Of a DNA stretch of 64,000 bases, positions 23,162 to 34,395 are shown piece by piece. The translations under genes were made by a program, and so were the position numbers. Positions within the stretch are counted from its first letter, which is position 1. Each line of letters begins with the position of its first letter. The stretch is from Pohlia nutans (taxonomy: Eukaryota; Streptophyta; Bryopsida; Bryales; Mniaceae): assembly GCA_022496805.1 (NCBI GenBank), contig CM040086.1:5396501-5460500 (forward strand). The letters are read 5' to 3'. The notes under the pieces are model-generated. The model worked only from the letters and a program-made list of their open reading frames with translations. It did no database searches and was not told where the DNA came from.

Positions 23162-23600
23162 TTTAAATCCTTTCCATTTTCATATTTAACAAACATACTA
23201 AATTTGATATTGACACAAAAAAATTAATGACATGGATTACTCGCAATTAGCGTCACATAGTAAAAATTCTCGCCCCATAAATCCCAAATTATTGAAATTA
23301 GTGTGTCCTCGCAATTAGTGTCATGTGCACAGTAACAGTCATAATCAATGTAGTTCAGAGTGTACCGGTCTTACTGGGGCAACTTTAATTTGCAGGGTAT
23401 CATTTCGTCCTGCTGCCATATGAATCTATCCAGTTGGTTAGTATCACGGTACACAAGACACGGGAGAACGCAGTCCCCTTGAATTGTTCTTCGACAATTT
23501 TTTTAATTTTTTTTTAAAATTATGTTCAGTACACAGATCTATCTGTACTCATCCGGGATTCCGGGTACTCATCCTGTGACCAGGCATGCTTCAGAAACTG
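23003..23600. other. Intergenic with (TA)n run
   Basis: TA repeat at about 23129-23158. No gene recognised. Confidence 0.4.
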
Positions 23601-24009
23601 CTAAGGTAGACGACCTGTTTCCGATCACCTTAAGCAATTCAGCATACTTCCGGTGGAGTAACGAATAGGCAAATAAGGGCATGTTTACACCAAAAAACTT
23701 GGGCTCCAACCCATGAACACAAGTGGTACTTTGTTCAAGGGATGAGACCATTGTAAGTGGGGTACCATGCTTGAAACAAGGGACTTATAAGTAGGTAGTG
23801 GCCCAAACATTTGGTGTAAACCAAGAGAGTTGAGTCATGGCCCATTGTGCACTTGGGCTGAATTTTTAAAGTAGAGTTATCCATAGAAGTTTTTTTTAAT
23901 TTACCCCATACTCATAGAATCTTTTGTAGTCAATGCTGCCCTACATCTTTGAGTGCTGTTTTGTTCAATCTCTCTCAAATTTTGGCCGTTTATGATGATT
24001 TTTGGCATC

Positions 24010-25410
24010 ATGGAAAGAAGAGAACGAGCTCTAGTGGTACTAGCTACGTATTGGTGCTTTTATATGTTGATTCAACATGTTTTGAGCATGCAAGCCCTCA
24101 TTTTGGGCTTTGAATTGCAAAATTCAGCTTTGGTTGTGACTTTGTGTGGCTTGTGGAATAGAAAAGAGAGAGGTGTGTGGAGCATTGATAGGCAAGAGGG
24201 ATTTTGTGACAGACATTTGATGGGCTCTTACACGGAGTTAATGTTTCGGGAAAGAACTAGAGTTTCACATGCTACCTTTCAATATCTTTGTGAGGAATTG
24301 GGTCCTTTTTTGAGGAAACAAGATACAAATTATAGAAATTCTATTACAGTAGAGAGAAGAGTGGCAATGTCATTGGTGAGGCTTGGAAGTGGAAATGGAT
24401 TGCAAATTGTTGGTGATTTATTTGGAGTAGCCAAAAGCACTGTTTCAAAGATAGTAAGGGACTTTTGTAGAATGGTGAGATTACATCTTCAAAAGAAATT
24501 TGTGACGTTTCCAAGTGAATATAAATTTCGGGAATTAGCAAAGGACTTTGAAGCATTACATGGCATTCCATATGTAGTGGGAGCTATAGATGGATCTCAT
24601 ATACCAATTATAGCACCAGTAAATGGGGGTGAAGATTATTATTGTCGGAAATCTTTTCACTCTGCATTGTTGCAAGGCATAGTTGATACAAATTGCATTT
24701 TTTGGGACTATGAGTTTGGATGGGCCGGGAGCATGCATGATTGTACAGTTTTTAAACTTACAAAAGTGGGTAGAAAATGCATTGAGGGAAAATTACTACC
24801 TTACAAGCTAATTGGAGATGCCGCTTATCCTGTAAGACCATGGATTTATTGTCCTTTCAAAGGAGGAGTGGATGTTTCTCTTCCGGCATATAAAGCGCAT
24901 TGGAACTTCATTCAAAGTTCTACTCGTATGTGCGTGGAGCGAGCTTTTGGAATTTTGAAGTGTAGGTGGAGGATCATTATGAAGCGTATGGAATGTCCAT
25001 TGAAATATGTGCCGGACGTGGTTGCTAGTTGTATTATTTTACACAATATTTGCATTATCTCGGCAGATGTGTTTGATCGGGAATGGATCAAAGTTGCTGA
25101 AGAAGATTTGGAAAGAAGAGAAATTGAAGGACAAATAGCAGCTGGACAAGAATTGAGGGGAGAGAGGACTGCAATTGCTGAAGTGAGAAGAAGGATAGGA
25201 ATTGGAAGAAAAGAACCAATTACAATTGCGGAAGAGGATTATGGAGAGGCTGAAAACCTTTTTTTGATCAAAGAAGATGAAGAAGAATCCATTTTACTTC
25301 AAGAAGCAACTGATTCACATGTGTCCATAGCCAAAGCCCTATGGAAATATCACTTGCAAAAAAATTCTACAATTGTTTTTGATGATACGGATAGTGATAT
25401 GAGTATGTAA
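24010..25410 (+). CDS. PIF/Harbinger-type DDE nuclease (transposase)
   Basis: 466 aa from ATG 24010 (MERRERALVV); an in-frame ATG at 23992 and a GTG at 23953 lie upstream, but I prefer 24010 because the peptide before it is hydrophobic and unlike the family. A helix-turn-helix stretch is at about residues 115-158 (ERRVAMSLVRL to VSKIVRDFCR). The DDE_4 nuclease follows: AIDGSHIPI with Asp194, GWAGSMHDCTVF with Asp244, GDAAYP with Asp270 and VERAFGILKCRWR with Glu310. Asp194, Asp270 and Glu310 are the likely metal-binding triad. The C-terminal tail is acidic. The frame is unbroken, at the family's usual length. Confidence 0.95.
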   Translation: MERRERALVVLATYWCFYMLIQHVLSMQALILGFELQNSALVVTLCGLWNRKERGVWSIDRQEGFCDRHLMGSYTELMFRERTRVSHATFQYLCEELGPFLRKQDTNYRNSITVERRVAMSLVRLGSGNGLQIVGDLFGVAKSTVSKIVRDFCRMVRLHLQKKFVTFPSEYKFRELAKDFEALHGIPYVVGAIDGSHIPIIAPVNGGEDYYCRKSFHSALLQGIVDTNCIFWDYEFGWAGSMHDCTVFKLTKVGRKCIEGKLLPYKLIGDAAYPVRPWIYCPFKGGVDVSLPAYKAHWNFIQSSTRMCVERAFGILKCRWRIIMKRMECPLKYVPDVVASCIILHNICIISADVFDREWIKVAEEDLERREIEGQIAAGQELRGERTAIAEVRRRIGIGRKEPITIAEEDYGEAENLFLIKEDEEESILLQEATDSHVSIAKALWKYHLQKNSTIVFDDTDSDMSM

Positions 25411-25415
25411 TAGTC

Positions 25416-26924
25416 TTAGAATTTATTTACTAAAGCTGCCATGTGAGCTTCCATCATACTAAGCAATGTAGAAGTAGATTTGAAGCTCTCAATCATGTCT
25501 GTGCTATTTTTCACTACGGATTCTAGAAATCCTTCTAGTCTATCTGCCTTGGTTTTTTTTTCACCTATTTGAACAGATTTCTCAGGTGTAGGTGACTCTT
25601 GAATACTCTCTTGAGCACTTGCTGGAATTTGGTTACTTACGCTTGCTCTTGTTCCATTCCACAAATCCATTTGTTCAAACCATTTAGAATGCTCATGGCG
25701 GTCATTGCCTGAAACCTCATCATGCCGCTTATCATTCCTGTATTGGGTGAGAATACCTCCGTATTTCTTCTTGCAAGCTATAGCAGTTCGAGAACATCCT
25801 CGAATTGATGCTGCCATACGAGCTTCAACCTTCAACCATGCATTTTGACCTTCAAAATTTACATTCACCACATGTTTAGAATGCTTATTGAATAACACAC
25901 ATACTTCATAAACATTTGAAAGATGAAAAAACAAGAAAAGAACACTCTAAAGGCCTCTAAGTGGCAATGAAATTTACATTCCAGCACATACAACCTCACT
26001 GAAAAATCAAATAAGAATGGAATTATGCATTGATTGTACATTGGGATGTGAGAAGAGTATTGAGTTGGGTGGATGAACCTTGGGTGCCCACTTGGAGGCA
26101 AGAGGTCCCCGGTTCAAACCCGGACGGTGGCTTGCTTTTGCCCAAGCCGCGACTAGTCTAAAGATTTAATGGGGGGGAAAGGGGGGGCCTCATACGGGGC
26201 CCAATTGGCCCTTTTCAGCCCGTCAGGCGAAGGCAAAGGCACCAAAAGGCACCTCGGTTTTGGACAAACATTTTGCACTAAGTAAAAAAATCATCAATAT
26301 TTCTAAATATTGAAGCTGTAATCTATAAATTGAGCACATACCTTGTTTTTTGGCTGCTTTCGAAAATTCTTGGGCCAATTCTCCACGCACAGCAATCAAT
26401 GTCTCTACTTCTTCATCTTTCCAGTGTAAGCTCTCATCATTGTCATCCTTCTTACCTTCTTCAAAACATGCCTTCTCTTCAAATTTCTTGCTCTTCTTTG
26501 CTTCCTTCTCCCCTCCTTTGGACTTTGTTGGACCTCTACCTCGCTTCTTAGGAACAACCTTCGATTCTCCTTCCTTCTTCACTTCTAGCAATACACTCTT
26601 GCCAACATCCCTAAAAACCTTGGGCTGTGAGAAAAATGGTGGCTGCAAAAAATTGGAAGACTGTAAAAATTGTTGATTGTGTGAAGAAATTTGAGATGGA
26701 GGTTGATATCCAACTTCTTGCACCTCATTGTCACTATACGGCAATCTAACATACGGAGATTGAGAGAAACTATTGCCCACATTTTGAAATGCACTTGGAA
26801 CTTTCAATGATGGACCGTGGGTCTGAAATTGAGGAATAGAAGAGGAGCTCATCATCCAAGCTGAATTCTGACTATAAATTTGAGGCTCACTTGACTCAAC
26901 AACTTGAGCATACCCCCCTTCCAT
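25416..26924 (-). CDS. Harbinger Myb/SANT-like DNA-binding protein
   Basis: Two exons: 26342-26924 (ATG at 26924, MEGGYAQVVE) and 25416-25849, joined by a 492-bp GT-AG intron with matching phase; 338 aa. The N-terminus is Gln/Ser/Pro-rich and a basic Lys/Arg stretch (KKRGRGPTKSK) probably targets the nucleus. The trihelix-like Myb/SANT domain runs from HWKDEEVETLIAVRGEL to CKKKYGGILTQY across the intron. In this superfamily such a protein binds element ends and helps bring the transposase to the nucleus. Its stop is 5 bases from that of the transposase. The intron holds a SINE-like insert. Confidence 0.9.
26060..26235 (+). repeat. tRNA-derived SINE-like insert in the Myb gene intron
   Basis: CCCCGGTTCAAACCCGG at about 26108-26124 contains a textbook pol III B box (GGTTCAAACCC). 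GGGTGGATGAACC upstream could be a degenerate A box. The following GC-rich stretch (GGGGGGGCCTCATACGGGGC) differs from the AT-rich transposon around it. Exact ends are not resolved. Confidence 0.5.
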
Positions 26925-27850
26925 TGCACAACTAATTAGAAAAAAAAATGAGAAAAACACAACAACCACAATACACAAGCAATCTAAAGAGGTGAAGAAG
27001 TGAGCAAATGCCTTCTCCTTTTCAATCAACAATTACAAACTCCAAAAAAAAAATTGTATTTTAAGCTCCAAAAGAATGAGACGTTGCACTTCCTACGGTA
27101 ATTTCTACCTATGGTAGTAAACGGTAACTTCCACCTAACGGTAATAGTGCAAACAAAAAAAATCCTCAAAAAAAAATCAGGCCAAAAACATCCTAGAAAC
27201 AATCAATAAACAAATATATATGAATGACCGAAAAAAAATTCCCTGAATTTCCTCTTGGAATTCGGGGTTGGGTACCTCCGAGACCTTCCCAACAAAAACT
27301 ACCCGTAGGTCCAGGAAATCACTATTCATTTCGGCCAACTAGGATTCCAGCAAGGATTTTCATCCACTGAAAAAAATTTGAGCTACAACCCAACTTTGAT
27401 TTGGTGTAAACCCAAAAGCGAGGTACCATGCCTACCTTCCAATCAAAGCCCTCCACCTCTTTGGGCTCCAACCCAAACTTCCTTGGTGTAAACAAGCCCT
27501 AATTTTGCAGTGTAGGGAAATATATTTGAAGAAGGTCACATATTTTTGAACAAATTTTCGGGCAATATTGAATTTACTACGAATTTTCAAAGTGATTCTC
27601 TCCAACCCGTTCTCGCAATATAGGCTGACCTATTTCCAAGAACTGTAAAACTAAATTTCAAGAACACATGATATCATACTAACTCGGTAACAAATTTCTA
27701 TTCTCTACGCCAACCATTCCATATTAAGAAGAAACATGTTTCCGTCACCGTTTACGAATGAATTCGAAAATAATGCAGGCTGCTTCACGGAAATAGGTCG
27801 CCCTATATTGCGTGATTGGGGGCCTGATCGGAAACAGGTCGTCCACCTTA

Positions 27851-28064
27851 AATCTTGACTTGTGGACACCATGCATGCAGGTGCCAGACCAGTTGTAAAA
27901 ACCGCAGACATATATTATATCATGCAATAATGTACATCACCAAAAATAAAATAACTAATTCGTCACACTTATGGATCTGCTGCACTACTGAAACTCCCTG
28001 TAACTTATTAAATTCTCTAGTATCACATTCTGGTATGCATCACTAGTAGCAGAACTGTCATTTT
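27851..28064. other. Spacer, nothing recognised
   Basis: Short stretch with no repeat end or coding motif. Confidence 0.3.
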
Positions 28065-28420
28065 TCATTCCCCACTTTGTGAAAACAATGAACAGTGATG
28101 GAATATTGTGCCTAGATTTTTGTCTTCTTGTGACCAAAACCACTCACCAGCATCGACGTAACCCATGTTCCTGGCTCGTTTTCATTCCTTTTTCATTTAT
28201 GGTAAGTGAAAAACGACACATTTCCTACTAGTGCATGGAATATTTGATGGTTTACATATTGCAGAAAATTCATTTCGACTCTGTCAGGAGTAGGATTATT
28301 GACTTAAGCAATGTAACATTCCCAGATCAAAAATATCCCAAGAAAGTTACAATTGTCCCACTTCCCATATGAAATCCCATGTGGGAATGTCTTATACTCT
28401 CCCTGTGCGTTGTTATAGCA
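28065..28420. repeat. Second copy of the 21050-21500 repeat
   Basis: The 28070-28232 block matches 21056-21230 and the 28318-28405 block matches the right half of the 21340-21500 foldback. The left half of that foldback is missing. Confidence 0.65.
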
Positions 28421-29472
28421 ACGGAGCAATTAATATTCAGTGTATGATCCTAAGAGGCATGTTTACTTCGATATTGATCATTTGAGAACATGCATAATAT
28501 TGGTCTTCCCATTTCTGTATCGCACTAAACTCGGAACTTTTTCACAGACTCGCCATTTATCGAATTGACTCTTGTTTGGTTTCTTGACTTCGATGCAAAC
28601 TACAATAACTGTAAATATGGCTTTTTCCTTAGCATCTAGCAGCTCTGAGGACAGCTAAACGCCGACAATGGAGACAAGATCCTCCATCTTCTCGGCAGAT
28701 GACCACATTTCTATGACGACTGTGGGTTGAATAATTGTAGAAGCTAGCTAATGATAAGCACCAACAGGTTGAATTATCTCAGACAGACTTCTGCCAATGG
28801 TACTCACTGACCGGCGCACCAGCTAGCGACTGCGTGGAAGCTGGCATGGAAACCTGCAGAGACTGATCGATCAGAGGTGGAAAATTACATATATATTGTT
28901 ACTAGCAAATCTCCTGTTGCAATGCAACACAAAACTAAACAAACATGATTAAGAAACATGGACTTCATTGCAAAGAATGTTGATTGAAAGAAATTGGAAA
29001 AATGTATAGATGAAAATAGTCTACAAAACAGACAAATGAATGAAATTGGATGAAAATGATATATGATGAGGTATTGGATGATAATTGATGGATGGAAGAC
29101 TTGGATGGAAGACTTGGATGAAAACATGACAAATTTTGTGACATAGGGGCCGTGACACTCTGCATTTAATATAATAGATTAGATCGAATCAACCTGGCAC
29201 ATTCTGGATCGATCAAGTTCTTGGTTCATTTCAGGAATTTCAGTTGAACTTCAGCTAGTTCAGGTCCTCGGGCCGGCCGGCATTGAATTGTCCGGCCGGA
29301 CGGTCTGGTCGATCAGACGAGTGACAACGTACATCGATCGATCGATGCCATTCGATCGGACTAGGGATCAACTGAGGTCGCTTTGATCTGCAACAATGTA
29401 ATCATCGTCTCTGTTTTTTTTTTTTTTTTTTTTTGGTTTGAACAACTGGACAACTTCCATTGCAAAGAGTAA
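28421..29472. other. Intergenic
   Basis: Contains tandem GGATGGAAGACTT units near 29090-29118, an (ATCG)n run at 29335-29346 and a T run at 29410-29433. Open frames at 28885-29165 are translations of a low-complexity TGAAA/GATGA stretch. No gene supported. Confidence 0.4.
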
Positions 29473-30186
29473 GGGCTGCTTCACACTAAGTATGGTCGAA
29501 GGTTGAGAGGCCATCGATTTCCACCAATCAAATTGTAAGAAATCAAGAATTTGGCCTATCGACCCTTCACACTATAGGTCAAAGTCTAAAGGCCGTCGCC
29601 CTTCAAAGTGCTTAAGGTAAGAGGTACACTTTAAGCATTTCAACCTATATTGAGCACTCATTTTCAATGATAATTAATTGCATAACATAAAACTTTGGGT
29701 TTAATAATCAAGCTCAATTTTTAATAAATTTTTTCACAATGTATGATTTTTTTATAAATTTTCAAACTTAATATGCATAGACCACTGTTGATGTTAGTAG
29801 GTGTACTAGTAACTTTCTTTCATTTCTAATCCAATTAAATTGCTAACTTGGTATTCATAATTAATGCTTGTGATAACCAGATTGGGAACTCCTGAAGTCA
29901 AAACAAGTGCTTTTATAGGTGACCACAATTGGTAACTAACAGTTTCTGATGCTTCTACCTTACATGGTAACACTTTTTGATCAAGGTTGACGGACTCTCA
30001 AAGGAAGTATGGGTCAAACGGGAACTGGAACCCAAACTATGGCTGAGAGGCCGTTGATTTTTTTCCATAGAAAATCAAAACTATATTTTATTGCCTATTT
30101 TCAACCCATTTCTTTGGACTCTCAACAAAGTTTGGCCACTCAATCCCACGGCCTCTCGACTTGAACGCCATAGTGTGAAGCGTCCC
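29473..30186. mobile_element. Tourist-like MITE, enlarged copy
   Basis: The ends GGGCTGCTTCACACTA and the complement of CCATAGTGTGAAGCGTCCC are inverted. TAA is on the left (29470-29472); TGA on the right looks like a mutated copy. At 714 bp it is about twice the 9657-10007 copy, so it probably carries an internal insertion at about 29630-29990. Confidence 0.7.
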
Positions 30187-30375
30187 TGACATACATCGGC
30201 CAAGGCGCATAATCATGTCACTTCAGGGCTTCCTCGTTCGTTCTTGTTCTGCAATGTGTCAGCTCAAATCAATAATAATTAAACATTCTTCACTCTGCCA
30301 CTCTTCCTTCTATTAGTGTGGGCCACACTATTTTGACCTTAATAGTTAGGTACCAATCATCCACCATTCACATTT

Positions 30376-30500
30376 ACTCCCTCCATCCCATACTAATTGG
30401 TTCTTTTGGATTATATATTTTTGTCCAAAATCCAGGTCAGCGACTCTCATATTTTATATAAGGGACAGGGTTCTCATATTGGGCGGATTTGAATCATAGA
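30376..30500 (+). repeat. Possible Stowaway-like MITE fragment
   Basis: ACTCCCTCCATCCCATACTA resembles the Stowaway terminal repeat and is preceded by TA-containing sequence. I could not find the inverted right end, so this is a truncated or chance match. Confidence 0.35.
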
Positions 30501-31657
30501 ATAGAGTTATCCACAAAGTACCCTGAACCTTGGGTTTTTTACCTTCTAAATTGAAAAGCACAGGGTCGTTGATGGCACTGGCAAGGTTCACTGTAGATTA
30601 GAAATAACACTCATGAAAGACTCAATTCAGCTGTCAAAAAATCCTAAACATCATTTCACTAGTTTAGGCATCCCACAAGGTTGGTTGAGAAGATCGGTTA
30701 TAGATATTAACAAGAGTTTGTTGTTTGTATTGTTATTGTTATTTTTATTATTATTATAGACATACACAAGGACAATGAATTTTCTAAACATCAATCACTT
30801 TTAGTTTCCTACACTATCTAAAACTTCATTTGTAAGACATCAATTTTCATGGTGAAAATTTCTTATTAGATTCCTTTAACTTAGTTTAGATGTTTTATAA
30901 CATTCAGTAGCCTTCAAAGAGATTGCCTTTTAGTTTCATCCACCTTTCTATATATATGGAGTGACCGGTGATTTCTAATTGAATGAATTATTGAATCAAA
31001 TAAAGAATTACAAAACAATGTTAAACTGTGTTTGAATCAAATAAATAATTACAAAACACTATAATTGTCTGAGTTGTGATTGAATGAGTGCTTTCGATTA
31101 CTGTTCACCATGGTTCATTTATCTTGCTTAATGCCACGTGCCCCCATAGCTACTGATGTGATGTGGAATATCCCGCATCATTTTATTGGGGGATGAAATG
31201 ATGTGGGATATTCCACATCATTTTCTTGGAGGGAGGCAGCAGTGACATAGGCTACTGAAAGTTATGTTTTGTTGAAATAAGTGTTGGACTAGTATGGCAT
31301 TTTTCTACACTAAGACTTTGGACAATAATTCATTCTACATACATGTTTGAGGTTCACTACTTCTCATAATGACTCTAATTCATTCATTTCACTTAGAACC
31401 ATGTCATACTGTCAGTACAACGCTGATCGAAACCTGCTTGCTGCTCCACCTTTTGCTCATACTTTTTCTAACTTACTCATTGCAGGTGCACAGCAATGCC
31501 AGTTGCTTACACAAAGACATTGTGCTGAAGACACAGTACATGCGTATGTTGCATTGATTAGCTCACAGATGTCAACCTTTTGCAATGGATAGTACACACT
31601 CCTGGTCAGGGGCTGGTGTGAACCCCCTTTTTGCAATGAAATCTTCTTTTCGTTTGC
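30501..31657. other. Intergenic
   Basis: A small inverted pair (GGAATATCCCGCATCATTTT, about 31162-31228) is the only structure. The open frame at 31347-31592 is unsupported. Confidence 0.35.
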
Positions 31658-31661
31658 TTAA

Positions 31662-32463
31662 CCCTTTAGTGCCTAGGGTACTGTAGCTCAGAGCCCTGGA
31701 TTTCAGTAGATTTTTTCACTGTGGTTGAGACTACCCAAAATAGAATGGGTTAAATTAGAAAGTAACCGTAAAATTCTATTCTCAACTCGAGAGCACACAT
31801 TTTATCAAAATTTGAGAATCATCCGATGGTGGGATCGGAAGATTATAGTATGTATTTGAACTGTATAATGCACGCTCAAAAACAAGATTTTGGGGGGTGT
31901 GTGACTTCAAAGTTAGATATAATTTGAGGTAAATTTTCAAAAATAAAAGCAAAGAAGTTCAGCTATGCCCTATGTCAACACCTCTCCGTTGCAATCTTTC
32001 ATATCAAAAATAGACTCACACATAATTATTGTGAGATTTATAAGTGAAAGTGACTTGTCCATGTACGGTTTAGGACAAAATTTTATACGTTGAAAATTGA
32101 CAGGAGTGGGTACATTGGTCAAGATCGGATTACACACACTAATGGAAGATGAAGAAGAGAACACAATCCAAAAAAATAAAACAAGATAACAAACTTCCAA
32201 ACACAAGAAATACTACACAATACAAATGTTGTATTTGTAAGTATTTACTGTATTTTCAAGTATTTGCAGTATTTTCGTGTTCTGTTGATAGGTATTTGAT
32301 AGTTGTACAATTCCAAATTGAAAATTTCTTTTTCTGGAAGGTGCGTAATGTATGTGGGCAAATCTGAACTTCAAAACTGAAGTTCCAATTCTTCACGGAT
32401 TCTCTGCTATTTGCATTTCGGACGTTGTAGTGACCATAATGTGGTCAGCTAGGCACTAAAGGG
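31662..32463. mobile_element. TTAA element, chain member 1
   Basis: TTAA at 31658-31661 and 32464-32467. It starts CCCTTTAGTGCCTAGGG and ends CAGCTAGGCACTAAAGGG, an inverted pair. 802 bp, non-coding. Confidence 0.85.
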
Positions 32464-32467
32464 TTAA

Positions 32468-33274
32468 CCCCAAAAAGGACCGAGGTTTTTTTTTAGCTTA
32501 GCTCTTGTTTTCTTTAGCTTAGCTCTTGTTTTCTTTAGCTTAGCTCTTGTTTTCTTGACTAGCTCTTATAACAAGCTCATTGGTGTGGGTTAATTTTGAC
32601 AATCGGCACCGTTGAAATCAAAGAAGACTTACATAGCTTTTGTATGAAAAAAGAATCAACAAAATCGCACTATTTTTGAGAAAATGCCACCGTTGAGAAG
32701 ATTGATGGAACTTGTTCAGGGTATTTTGGACATATGCTAAAATCGGATTAATCAAAAGTGCTCCAAAAAATTTGAATTTTCTACCATGCATAATGATCAT
32801 CATTTTGAACATGTGCAAAAGATTTCAACTAATTTGGAGGTGTGAAGAGAAAGATATGAAGGTCTCAAGTGACGCCCAAATAACCTCCTTGCAGCTCAAA
32901 AAAATCACCAAAAATCGTTCATTTCATGAAATTTTGATCAAGAAGTACTCATGGATTCAACTCTCAAAAAGAACTAGGGAACTAGGGGAACATGTGGCTT
33001 TAGTGGCTAGCTAGGTAGTAGCATAGTGTGTCACTATAGTGTTCATCCTCGAAAGGGGAGAGTAGTATTGTCCCAATTTCCCCTTGTCCGGTGGACATCG
33101 GATCATTGGCATGACGAACGAACACTTCATTCACGCCGGCCCCTTGCTAAAAAGGGACCGGAGTTTCTATTTATCTATCTATCTTGCTCACTTTACAATT
33201 CACGATCCAACAACTCGAAATTCCTCACTTTCTAGTTTTAGAAACCACATAGTGGCCTTGTGGTCCTTTAGGGG
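32468..33274. mobile_element. TTAA element, chain member 2
   Basis: Shares TTAA 32464-32467 with member 1 and ends at TTAA 33275-33278. It starts CCCCAAAAAGGACCGAGG and ends TTGTGGTCCTTTAGGGG. It contains a 23-base tandem repeat (TTAGCTTAGCTCTTGTTTTC unit, three to four copies, about 32495-32570) and a truncated SINE at 32997-33190. Confidence 0.8.
32997..33190 (+). repeat. 5'-truncated SINE (TATC tail)
   Basis: GTGGCTAGCTAGGTAGTAGC through CGGAGTTTCTATTTATCTATC matches the 3' half of the element at 61706-62050, including the CTAT tail. It lacks the tRNA-like head. Confidence 0.75.
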
Positions 33275-33278
33275 TTAA

Positions 33279-33503
33279 CTCTTAAAGGTCTAGAGAGCGC
33301 TTTCCAACCAGTATTATATAATAATATTCCATTGTATTTGACATGGTTCCACACTTCCTATGAGTTTAAGATCAAAAGCGAAATTAAAATTCACTTAGGC
33401 CTAATTTTAATGAACTATTAGAATCTCAATTTGGAACTTTTTATTTACAACAAATATCAAATGTATGCCAACGTATCTACTATCCCCATCAACCCTATAA
33501 GGA
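33279..33503. mobile_element. TTAA MITE, family C, chain member 3
   Basis: TTAA at 33275-33278 and 33504-33507. It starts CTCTTAAAGGTCTAGAG and ends AACCCTATAAGGA. 225 bp, closely related to 41862-42088 (shared AATATTCCATTGTATTTG, GGAACTTT, TTTACAACA, CAACGTATCTACTATCC). Confidence 0.8.
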
Positions 33504-33507
33504 TTAA

Positions 33508-33828
33508 TCCCTAAATGTCTTAGCGTTCAAAAACCGGATCATGAACGAATTCAAAGCCTTGTAACTTTCTCATACAATCTCGGATGACTTTCATACAAGT
33601 CACCATTGCGAGCCTATTAAATTCTTTATCAATTAAAGTAAATATTTTGTAATGAAGAGATGTTGATAATATTAAAGAAGCCTCTAAATGCAAGTATGGC
33701 AAATTTGTTGGGTAGATTTTATGATTGGAATGGTCCTATCATGTACACTTCATATACATTTGAGCCATGCTAATATTTACTTTGAGGCTAGCATCTACTT
33801 GTGTTCAAAGGATTGGTATGTTTAGGGG
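33508..33828. mobile_element. TTAA MITE, family A, chain member 4
   Basis: TTAA at 33504-33507 and 33829-33832. It starts TCCCTAAATGTCTTAGCG and ends GGTATGTTTAGGGG. 321 bp, close to 15301-15622. Confidence 0.85.
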
Positions 33829-33832
33829 TTAA

Positions 33833-34391
33833 CCCCTAAACGTCCAACCGTTCAAAAAGTGAATGATGTACATAATCAAACACATATTTCTCATCCGTCA
33901 TTGATTTTTTGCAATGTGGATATTTTACTATATATTTATAGGAAGTTAGCTTCATGCATGTATGATCTACTTAGAAAGGGGATGATTTGTGAAAAAGTTA
34001 TGCCTCATTTCATGTTGTAGTGATTCGCCCAAAATTTAAAAGATTTCAATGTAAAAGTGCTATTAAAAAGTCAGTCTCATAAAATTAAGCAACCAAAAAA
34101 TCTCCAAAAAACAATACACTTAGAGAATTACATTTCAACCAATCACAACAAATTTCACGTACAGATTTTCAATATCTTATTCTTAATCAAATTACAAAAG
34201 AATTTTTAGTATTAAATTTCAAATTTTGTACACAAAAATTGGTGACAACAATCATAGATCTAACCATATCGATAGAATCATAATGTGCAAACTTTTATTC
34301 ATATATCAAGTGAAAATTATCCCTCTGAGTAACATTTTATAAGACATCTTTGAAATTCTTCAAATCTAAAGAGGATGAGGACGTTTAGGAG
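33833..34391. mobile_element. TTAA element, chain member 5
   Basis: TTAA at 33829-33832 and 34392-34395. It starts CCCCTAAACGTCC and ends GGACGTTTAGGA, a good inverted repeat. 559 bp, non-coding. Confidence 0.85.
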
Positions 34392-34395
34392 TTAA

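Larger units (their letters stand above)
23677..27499. mobile_element. PIF/Harbinger transposon, apparently complete
   Basis: 3823 bp. The ends GGGCATGTTTACACCAA and GGGCTTGTTTACACCAA (complement of the right end) are inverted repeats; sub-terminal TTGGGCTCCAACCCA lies at both ends. The target duplication is TAA (23674-23676 and 27500-27502), the 3-bp T-W-A type known for this superfamily. An empty site exists in MITE copy A. It carries the two proteins expected of PIF/Harbinger: a DDE nuclease on plus and a Myb/SANT protein on minus, arranged tail to tail. Confidence 0.93.
23604..27848. mobile_element. TA-duplicating MITE, copy B, hosting a Harbinger element
   Basis: It begins AGGTAGACGACCTGTTTCCG and ends CGGAAACAGGTCGTCCACCT, flanked by TA at 23602-23603 and 27849-27850. 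Same family as 17498-19848. Its middle is occupied by the PIF/Harbinger transposon. Copy A has the intact site GGCAAATAATTTTGTAGTG at about 17562-17580. Confidence 0.9.

Noticed and set aside
23953..24009. Upstream extension of the transposase open frame
   Set aside because: It starts at GTG, or at ATG 23992, with a hydrophobic peptide not typical of the family; ATG 24010 is the more likely start, though the extension cannot be excluded.
31658..34395. Regularly spaced TTAA/CCCCTAAA motifs as a CRISPR-like or satellite array
   Set aside because: Interval lengths (225-807 bp) and contents differ; each interval is a separate inverted-ended element.
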